Source: Priapulus caudatus (Eukaryota; Priapulida; Priapulimorpha; Priapulimorphida; Priapulidae). Taken from it: a DNA stretch of 22,858 bases. The notes below the pieces were generated by a model. It did no database searches. It worked only from the letters and a program-made list of their open reading frames with translations, and was not told the origin of the DNA. How positions within the stretch are numbered: the first letter of the stretch is position 1; every line of letters begins with the position of its first letter. The stretch is taken from positions 266,967 to 289,824 of the forward strand of contig NW_014577086.1 in the NCBI RefSeq assembly GCF_000485595.1. The letters are read 5' to 3'. The position numbers were made by a program, and so were the translations under genes. This document shows positions 1 through 9,690 of the stretch, one piece after another.

Positions 1-7
1 AGAGAGA

Positions 8-40
<33 letters not shown>

Positions 41-129
41 CAGAAAGAGACAGAGACAGAGAGATTAGGGGAGTAAGAGATAGAGAGAGCGAGCGAGAGA
101 GAGAGAGAGAAAGAGAGCGAGAAGAGAGG

Positions 130-190
<61 letters not shown>
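1..190. repeat. (GA)n microsatellite
   Basis: The first 190 bases are almost pure GA on the + strand, with short interruptions (CAGACAGACA near 31-50, GCGAGCGA near 89-96). The purest run is about 139-190. It lies in the intron just upstream of the terminal P450 exon at 278, so in that pre-mRNA it would be a purine-rich tract. No coding potential. Confidence 0.95.
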
Positions 191-192
<2 letters not shown>

Positions 193-277
193 GGTAGATT
201 GGGAAATATTTGTTATGGACAGGCGGCGCCACAGCACGCATTGCGCATATAGTCACGGTTGTTATTCCTATTTCCAG

Positions 278-456
278 GACGACGCGAGTGTCTGGGAGGG
301 ACACTCGCAAGACAGGAGTTGTTTCTTTTCATCTCGGCTCTCTTGCACCGCTTCACGTTGAGCCTACCATTGGGAGAAGCCACGCCTTCTCTTGAGGGAG
401 ACATCGGCGTAACGAGAGTCCCACCATCCTACAGAGTCTGCATGACCCCTCGCTGA
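278..456 (+). CDS. Terminal exon of a CYP2-clan cytochrome P450 (gene B, partial)
   Basis: This is the last coding exon of a second P450, on the opposite strand to the complete one. A pyrimidine-rich acceptor ending TATTTCCAG precedes position 278. Read in phase 1, the exon gives G-RRECLGG, which fits the C-terminal half of the heme-ligand signature FxxGxRxCxG; the codon for the heme-thiolate Cys is 289-291. The L-helix continuation [19 protein letters not shown] follows, then the meander and C-terminal strands, ending at TGA 454-456. The exon is 179 nt, exactly the length and phase of the terminal exon at 1673-1851, and the two translations align without gaps at 26 of 59 residues including the split glycine. 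Earlier exons, with the ER anchor and the C, I and K helices, must lie left of the window, so this gene cannot be judged for integrity. Seen: acceptor, motif, stop. Inferred: an ER monooxygenase of the CYP2 clan. Family and substrate are unknown. Confidence 0.88.
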
Positions 457-582
457 CCTCAATGGCCACTTACATCACGAGGTGGATGCGACAGGATTCT
501 ATCTATTTCATCACATCAGGTGTTAAATAATGACAAATTTGCCAATATTAACCCCTGATCACATGCGATCAAGTATATCGCT

Positions 583-588
583 ATTAAA
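583..588 (+). promoter_or_regulatory. Candidate poly(A) signal of P450 gene B
   Basis: ATTAAA lies 127 nt after the stop of the + strand P450 exon. It is the common variant of AATAAA, and I see no AATAAA closer to the stop. The position is plausible for a short 3' UTR, but a hexamer alone is weak evidence. Confidence 0.3.
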
Positions 589-1388
589 CTTTACTATCTC
601 GCCAAACCATGATCCCCTGTAGATTGCCTACGTGGACGTATAATGAGTGTACGGTGACGTATAAAGTACATAAGCCACAGGTATTTTATGTACGCTATTT
701 TCCTTTTATTTTTTACGACACATAATTATATATACGTAGAATTTACCTGAAAATTTCGCGTTTTGGTTTTGCCAATTTACATAGTATGAATATCACTGCT
801 GGATGTGGATGGCTGTTTTGTGTCTGGTCGCAAACATCCTGACTCCAATTATCGATAATACGGAGGCTTGGTAAGGACCATAAGCCAGCTATTGCTGATA
901 TGTGACAGCAGAGTGGGCGATTTGTAGTTTTTAATATGCTTTGCACAGTTTCGGTGGCAGCAACTATTTCTGAACATCGATTATTGACTACAAGGCCAGC
1001 TACTAATTACAATACTCCTAGCCAACGACGATTCCTTTGATACAATGTTTGGGCGCTTATTTACATGCTGACTCAAGTAATTATTCGTCAAATGTTTCAC
1101 GATGCATTTGATACAAATGACATCAGGGGTAACATAATATATGACACTTTATGTTACTCTTGATGGCACGAATAATATGCGTTTGATACATAAATCACTT
1201 TTTCTGCACCACGTTTGCTTTCATTGTCTCGTTTTAATTATACACCTGAATTCGCATACAATAGTCATTCTCTACGTTTCTACGAGTACCTTCAACCCAG
1301 CGCAGAGCACGATAATGGGTACCCGGAAAGCAATGAATTCGTATACGTGAATCTTATGGTAATGGCTTGATATGACGTTTGGATCATA

Positions 1389-1394
1389 TTTAAT
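1389..1394 (-). promoter_or_regulatory. Candidate poly(A) signal of P450 gene A
   Basis: On the - strand, ATTAAA lies about 280 nt beyond the stop of the complete P450. It is the nearest hexamer of this class that I found downstream. Support is only the motif and its distance. Confidence 0.25.
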
Positions 1395-1672
1395 ATGTAA
1401 CAATTCTACTCAGCAGACTGAAATCCATTTTTGGTGTCATATTGTATGTCGCCTTCGCCTTTTCTCAGAATACGAATCGGGAAGGCGGTTCCCGCGACCG
1501 TATTGCTGCTACGGTAATAAACCTGAACTGCATTCACTGGGTTCCTGTCGGGCGCTGTGGATTCTATACTGGCACATATGCGGAGGCAGTCAGCGTCGCC
1601 GGCCAACTGGGTATCGTTACGGTCAACATGCGGCGCGTAGACGCTTCTTTGGTTTCTTCATATCACGGCAGC

Positions 1673-1851
1673 TCAGCGCATCGCGGCACATAGCTGAAAG
1701 TCTGGCGGTGCGAGGGTGACGCCCGGGACACCGCGGAGATCTGGCGTGCCCGTTCCCGGCGGCACGGAGATTGTGAAACGCTGCAACACTCCGGTGAGCA
1801 GAAGGAATAGCTTCTGTTCGCCTATCCGCATACCGATGCACTGGCGTTTAC
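1673..1851 (-). CDS. P450 gene A, exon 6 (heme-ligand exon)
   Basis: The acceptor CTCTCGCAG precedes 1851 and entry is in phase 1. The exon completes G443 and gives KRQCIGMRIGEQKLFLLL, carrying the heme-thiolate Cys447. It then runs through the C-terminal strands to a TGA at 1673-1675, giving residues 444-501. Its 179-nt length matches the terminal exon of the convergent P450 at 278-456. The frame stays open upstream of 1852 into low-complexity intron sequence, which is not part of the protein. Confidence 0.93.
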
Positions 1852-1914
1852 CTGCGAGAGAGAGATCACACTGTTGATTAGACGCCGCCACGAGTGATAC
1901 GTATATAGTCAATG

Positions 1915-1964
<50 letters not shown>

Positions 1965-2646
1965 AACACCTCAATCGCCACCACCGCCACCACCACCGCC
2001 ACCGCCGCCTCCAGCACCACCACCACCAATAACAATAACAACATCAACAACAACAACAGCAAAAACAACACAATCAACAACAGAAAAAGTGACGATGACA
2101 ATGATAACAACAGTAAATAAAAGCAAAATAATGATAATTTCAACAACAACAGCAACAAAGATACACGATAATGATCTACAAAGCTACCAAGCAAACACAC
2201 AAATAAACAATGCGGTAACAGCAGCTAATTGAAGAAGCGTACATTGTAAATAGTCACACTCTACAGAGTGAGAAACAATATGAACTACAACATTGGGCGC
2301 GATTTCGACTGAGGCGCCTAGTGACTCGCCCCTACATTTCGATTTTTTATTTATTATTTAGCTGTGTTGTTTTGTACTGTATGGCTTTGTATTGTATTGC
2401 GTTGTGTTGTGTGTGTGTTAGTGTATGTATGTATGTATGTTATGTTGTAATCGTATCGTATGTACTGTATGTATGTTAATGTGATGTTAATGTAATGTAT
2501 GTAAGTATGTCAGTGTATGTAGTGTATGTCATGTATGTATGATATGTATGTAGTCATGTATGTATGGTATATTATGTATTCATTGTATGTGTGTTGTGTG
2601 TTGTGTGTATGTGTGTATGTGTGTTGTGTGTATGTGTGTGTGTGTG

Positions 2647-2681
<35 letters not shown>

Positions 2682-2917
2682 GTGTGGTATGTGTAGTGTA
2701 GTGGCGCGTGTGTATATGGGTGGTGCGCGCGCGCAGGGTGTGGTGTGTGTTCGTGTATGACGTGCGTGTCGTGTCGTATCGGTTCGTGTATGCGTGTGGT
2801 GGCGCGTGTGCGTGTGTGTATATGTGCGTGTCGTTTCGTTCGTGCGTTTGTAGTACAGTATGTATGTATGTATGATGTAGTTGTATGTATGTTATGTATG
2901 TATGTATGTATGTAATG

Positions 2918-2948
<31 letters not shown>

Positions 2949-5900
2949 TGTAATGTATGATAATGTATAGTATGGGAATGATGTATGTAAAGTAATGTAT
3001 GTAATGTTAATGTATGTGATTGTATGTATGTTATGTATGTATGTATGTATGTTATGTATGTTATGTATGTTATGTATGTATGTATGTTATGTATGTTATG
3101 TATGTGCTGTGGGTGTGTGTGTGTTGTGTGTGTGTGTGTGTGTGTGGATGCGTGTGTGTATAACATCGGTCAGACTTCACACCTACCCAGCGAGAACGGC
3201 ATGAAGGCGGCCGGCCGATGAAGATTCCCGTTCTCGTCCAGGAAGTTCCTCGGGTTGAACTCGTCCGGATAGCGCCAGTGAGCGGGGTCGCTGAGCACGC
3301 CGTGTAGGAAGGGCACGACGTGAGTGCCCGCCGGTATGCGATATCCGTCCACCTGCATCTCCTCGCTCGTAGCGTGCGGAACGCCCAGCGGCAGCACGCT
3401 CCGGTAACGCATCACCTGTAACGTACCGGACATAGCCGAGGTCAGCCGACTGTTGGCAGCGCCACGCTCGGCCTGTATCGGAGGGGATTGGCATCCCTTT
3501 TTACTATCGATTAAGTGCTCGCGATTGATTTTCGTAAATTGCAGAGCCGTATGCACGGGTTGAGGGGCTATTGGGGCTGCCACAGACCTATAAAGATTAT
3601 TACATGTATAATCGCGAACTACCTACAGTCAACCGCCAAGAATACAAACTTCCTCTGGCTTTTCCCCAAGGAAATGAATTACTCAATTTAGCATGAATTA
3701 GCTATGACTCTAAATTGTGATGGATTTCTAGTTTAACAGATTCTTGATCGCCATTGATTCGCGAATGGTTTTAGTTTCGTAATGTCATGTTGATTTAGAT
3801 TCTATATAATTTTGTTTCGTCAATTGGCATAATTACATCGTTTAATTCGCTAGTAAGTGGCAGGATTGCAGAATCGTGTGAGAATTCAAGAATAATTTCG
3901 ATTTCCCAATGGTTCCGGACAGTAAAATGGCGTCGTAAGCAGCACTTACTTCCCACACGGTGGCAGCAGTGTACGGCATAGAGGCCATGTCTTCGACGCG
4001 CGGGGCCCTGGCCTCGCCGACCGTCTGGTGTATCTCACCCTGCACGTCGGTCTGTACGTCGGCATGCAGCGCGAGCAGCAGCAGACCCCAGACGACGGAG
4101 TGTGCCGACGTGATGATACCCGACGCCAGCAAGTCGCCGATCAAGTAACGAATCTGTGTTTCTGAAATTGACGGTGGCGACACCGTGCGTTAATTAGCCA
4201 TTTCTCTACTTCCGTAACACATTGCAGGCACATCATTGGCAGAATATGAATATTGTATTATATTTACAAGATTTATTTGGCGTCTAAATCTCATCAGACG
4301 AGGTTCCATTGATGAACACCAAAGACCATTTTAAAGAACTACGAAGAAATTCTGAGATTTGCGATATATATTGTAGTCTCGCAATTTCTATTCTTCTCGG
4401 CTGTACGTTACTACGCGACTTAACTTAATACCGTAACAAATAGGTTCCTCTCGCGCGAAGATGCTTACCGGAGAAATGGTCGTCCTCTTTTCCCGACGTC
4501 CTGCGCCTGTGCTCCTCCATGGCGCATGCGTCGATGAAGTCACGTGGCTGCTCGCCGTCGGTCAGCACCGTCCCGTGGTCGCACACGTGGTCGGCGATGA
4601 ACGCATGCGCAGCTCGTCGATTCTCGCTGAGCGTCTGCAGCGAGCGACGCATCAGCGGCAGGCGGGCCAACATCGGAAAGCAGTTGAGCGCCGCCAGGTG
4701 CGCGCTCATCCTGTATCCGGCGCGGAGGTCGCGCACGTAGCGGCGGAAATCGGCGTCGTCGTGCGCGAAGCGAGCGCCGAACAAGATGGCGAACATGACG
4801 TTCGACATGCAGCCGTAGACGGCGTCCGGCGCGAACGGCCTACCGTCGGTGACCGCGATGACCTTGACGAGATGCGCGACTTCGGCTGCGATACGAGATT
4901 CGATGTTCGGCGCGGCGGACTCCAGCTGGCGGAGAGCGCAGACGACAAACTTACGGTACTCTCTCCATCGGGCGCCGTTCGACGTGGAGAGGCCGCCTGC
5001 GAGGCAAGAAGACGGTAGTGCGTCATTCGAGGTGGCCGTTCGATGGCGAAACATAGTCAAAGTCATAATAGAGAGGAATGGGGGTTTAGGGTTGGGGTTA
5101 GAGTTAAGGTTAGAATTATGGGTAGAGATATGGTTAGGGTAATTAGGGCTGGTGTCAGGGTTAGGGCCAGGGATAGGGTTGGGGTTAGAGTTATGGTTAA
5201 GGATATGATTGCGGGTGGTTATAAGGTTATGGCTAGAGTTAGCGATAGAGTTAGGGATAAGGTGGGGGTTGGGGCTAGGGTTATTGTGTTATGGTGATGG
5301 TTAGAGTTAGGATTAGGAATTGGGTTAGACTTGGGGTTACAGTTATGATATAAATGTGCAGAATTTCACATTGTACTGAGTGGGTCTGCTGGCGTACTCA
5401 TCTACGTCTATGCTCTGCTTTCGCTTCCACCCCGATAAAGACATGAACAGAAGATGAACGTTCTTTCATCGGATGCTTCGCAAAACAAAACGTAGGTTGA
5501 TTTTTCGCGACTTCGCAAGATGTATCGAAAGCCCCCACCAATACTATACTTAAGTGGAAATTATTAGGCGATTAAAAACATGGCAGTAACTATTCTGGCC
5601 GCAATCCAGAAAGTTTTTTTTTTAACTCGTCAATAAGGAACTGAAGAACTGAGGAACTGAACAATAAGTTCGCCCGCACCTTCTAATATTTACCTTCCAT
5701 TTTCATTTAGTTGCATATTCCTATTACAGTTGCCATGTTTTCTTGTACGATAATTTCGCATTACATAGTTACGAGTTTATGCGCGGCGCACACGTGAGTT
5801 ATTTTACTCAAGTAAAATGACGCATGAGTCATTTTACTCACGTGTGCGGCGCATTTTCGTTGAGTAATTTGACGCATGCGTCATTTTACTTGAGTAAAAT

Positions 5901-8900
5901 AACTCACGTGTGCGCCGGGCATTAGATTGTTAAGAAGCGTCAACGCATGCGCGCAAACCCATACATTTCCTAACAGATCATTCATCTGAAACGCTGTTAT
6001 TGTCGCTCGTTGTTTCGTTCACGGTACGGCTCTGTTTCAACGATGCATGCCAAATTCCATCGAAATTTTAAAACACGTAATTCCACAGCATGCCCCATTG
6101 CTCGCGAAAACGGTATGTGTGCGCTCTACACTTTATTAGGCAAACACAACGCACGCGGCTGCACTGCCGCTGTGGCTCGCGAGTATTTGAATGAGCTTTG
6201 TTAGTTATTTAGGCTAAAAATTGTGGGTCATCCATTGTAGGCTAGCGTGACAAGGCCGCGTGTGTCTGTGTATGGCGGACGGGGTACGTGACGCCTGCGC
6301 GTATAGCGCGCGCCTCCGCAGACGATAATTATGCCCTCTACGTCAACAGTGCCATCGTTACAACAAGCGCAAAACTTTCACTACCGTAGTGTACATTGCT
6401 TCGGGCAAACACCCTTCGCGCATTTTACGTACTTGTTTATTTACTCTAACCTCGGAATATGGCCGTGAAGTTTTGCGAGTGAGGCGCATCGCTGTATTGA
6501 CTGCTAGTAATCGGCCATCACGTAACTTGACGACGTTGGTACTTCTACATCAGCGTGCAAAAGACGTCTAGTTCAAACCAATTATAATTAAAATTAATTA
6601 CTTGGAAATATATTCCAAGATATGAATCCACTGTTCCCACGAGAATGAGGCATTTCGTTACCTGGTTACTGCGCTTAGGATATGCAGTATAGGTAGGTAG
6701 CTTATACAATGATTATACAGTAATCGCTTCAATGGCGGAAGATCGATGACATTGGACCGCAGACTATACGTGCTCGACAGACCGGCAAGAGTAGTTCTTT
6801 TATTTGAATTGACCTTGAGTGATGGAAATGCTGATATTCAACGCCACGCCGGACTATCGACGCGAATTTAGGTCGAGGGCGATTAAGAACAGCGTTTTAC
6901 GCGGAACTCAAAAGTTGAAATCGTGACCTTGGCGTAATTTCCCCGGACAGATATCAGCCTGCACGCTGCTGGGTCTTGTGTCGCAGAGTCGTAGAAATTA
7001 CAGAGGTGGTATCGGAGCAAATGTGTTCACAGAACCTTTACGCTTTAAAGAAACGACATTATAGGGACATTTGGTTACGTCGAGAAGTGCTACTTAACCA
7101 CAAAACAGTTACGGCTTTAACGACTGCGATAGTTTCCCACTCACAGGCACTAGCTGAGCTGTCATTATTATGTCAATTGTTGGAAGCAGGAAGTGCACTA
7201 TTTTTTATTCTTTGAAACATTATTCTCTCGACTGACATGGGATCACTATTTCATCTCCGTGAGTTCTCCTCGCACGATTGCCTGCAATCGTTCGCCGGTA
7301 AATATTTATTTTCTGAAAGCCCTGTCGAGCACGCCGTGCGGTACGGTCGAGCCTTCACTGTCTGCACGCGGACAGTAAAGGGTGAAAGAACATTGGACCC
7401 ACGTCTCCACAGTGACCCACATCCGCGCGTCTGAACGGAGATTGCGTGCGTGAAATATACGTACATACGCGCCTGTACGCCGCCTTCGTTTTCATGTCAC
7501 CGACAAATACTTTCTCGTCGAACAGAAATACGAGTGTATGCGTTTTCTTGTGGGATAGGTGACTGCATACTTTAAGTATATTTTACAGCATTCGGACCTG
7601 ATCATCGGGGCTTCTGGGTTTTACGAGATACCCCGAAAGCAAGCGTTAGAGCCGATTTCACTTTTTTAAAAGCGCAAGAGAGTTTAATATGAATTTGTTT
7701 TAGTTTACCTAAGCGCGAGAGAAACGTACATGTGCCTCGGATAACAATAGATTTCGGGGTATATAATATCATAAGTGTATAATATAGATATAATAGAGTA
7801 TAATATATCTCTAGGCCTATATCATACACTCCTGATGCTATGTGTCCAATAGCGGTAACTTATACTATGCCTAAAGCGTTTGCATTGTCTTGCAGTGTGT
7901 CACACTACTCCGGATGTACTGTCATCCCTAGCTATTTGAAAGTCTCTACAGTGGATTATAGGCAACATAAAACCAAACGTCAGCCTCAGCTAGGCCATTC
8001 ACCAAATCCTAGTCGTAATATATTGACTCGATACACACGTCGTTACATCAACGTGCGTTTGCAAATACAATATATACTTACCCCGCGCTTCGTGACCATA
8101 CGGCAAACAGAGCATAAAAGTTTAAACAGACACCTTTCTCTTTCGTTGCGGAGTTCCCCGAAAATGGCCTTTACAAATAAGGCGTGATAAACCGTGACAC
8201 AATTTTCAAACCGCGCCAGACGTGTGCTGGCGAATTGGGTCAGAGTGGGCTTAATATATTTCGTGCTCCTTTAAAGGTGATCGTGGTCGACTTTCACTAT
8301 TGCTAGTGGCGATAAATTGTTGCCAGGTAGGCTCGTTTAAACTCGCTTCCCCCGCTCTAGTCCCTTGTCTTTTTAATATATAAATCTAGCAAAAACACAT
8401 CAAATACAGTTCTACATATTTCGCACCATGTATCGTTATTAGAATGTGTTCGCAACAATTTATACAATACACACTGCACGTGGAACTGCTCTTTGGTATT
8501 CAGGGCCGTAGGCTGAGCAAATTCCTAGGGGGAGGGCAGTGGCGGATCCAAGGAGGGGGTGAGAAACAGGTGGGGGTCTGGGGGTTCTCCCACAGAACAT
8601 TTTGAAAATGTAGATCGCAGGAGATGGTATTTGAGGCACTTTTGAGTACATGTACAGCCTTCATTCTGACTACGACAATTCTCTTTTAGTAAAACAATTT
8701 TTTTTTGCTCTAAAATCTAGGGGGGCAGCTGCCCCCCTTGCCCCCCGCAGGCTACGGCCCTAGTATTGACTTTACTAAAGATGCCTATATCGCGTATGAT
8801 ACCATGAGAGGGTGATATATAAGTAAACCGTACTGTTGGGTTCAGAGTTAGCTATTAACAAATGTCGATAACAAATTAACTGCATGATTCCCTGTATAAC

Positions 8901-9109
8901 TTCTTCCCATGTCATATGGCATACAGGGCGGTTGCTAGCAGGTGGGGGAGCAGATTCCTTTCATAGGATGATACTTGATACCAAAAATGATACTTGGCGA
9001 ATGGCGACTGCTATACTAAGAATACAGATCGCACGTGGTTTTGCCCTCGAGAAAACCGAGTTAGCTATAGTAACTACGCCCCCTACTTCTTTCTTTTTTT
9101 CTTCTTCTG

Positions 9110-9190
<81 letters not shown>

Positions 9191-9651
9191 TTACTACTAC
9201 TACTACTACAACTACTACTACTACTACTACTACTAATGATGATGATGATGTAAATAATAATAATTATTATTATTTTACTGCAACAAGAACGACAGCGGCA
9301 GCAGCTGTAGACGCAACAACGATTACAATCACAAGAATAGAAATGCTTTTTTTTATCATTGAGACTAATACCTAATAAAAAATATAATATATTTTCTATG
9401 CGACTTTACTGGGGTACTGTTAATTGCGGCGGCGGTGGTGGCGGCAGTGGCGGCAGTGGCGGCAGTGGCGGCGGCAGCAGCAGCAGCAGCGGCGGCGGCT
9501 GCGGCAGCGACGGTGGTGGTTATGGTGGTTATGGTGGTGGCGGTGGCGGTGGTGGTGGTTGCTATTGATGTGGTAGTAGTGTGGTTGTGGATGTGGTTGT
9601 GGTTGTGGTTGTGGTTGTTATGGTGGTGGTGGTGGTGGTGGTGGTGTTGGT

Positions 9652-9690
<39 letters not shown>

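Larger units (their letters stand above)
457..1672. other. Intergenic space between two convergent P450 genes
   Basis: This 1.2-kb stretch separates the two stop codons and should contain both 3' UTRs. It is AT-rich to about 1400. Short open frames at 1372-1719 and nearby have no recognisable motif and overlap the terminal exon of gene A on the other strand. I see no third gene, RNA gene or transposon end here. Confidence 0.6.

Noticed and set aside
1912-2232. Thr/Pro-rich mucin-like frame
   Set aside because: Pure (CAA)n and CCN repeat translation inside intron 5.
2510-3166. Long His/Thr/Tyr-rich frame on the - strand
   Set aside because: It is the translation of the TG/TATG microsatellite in P450 intron 5; no domain, and it overlaps the intron of a well-supported gene.
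6230-6330. CpG-rich patch with ATGGCGGAC as an internal promoter
   Set aside because: Only a single short motif and base composition support it; no first exon or start codon context could be tied to it.
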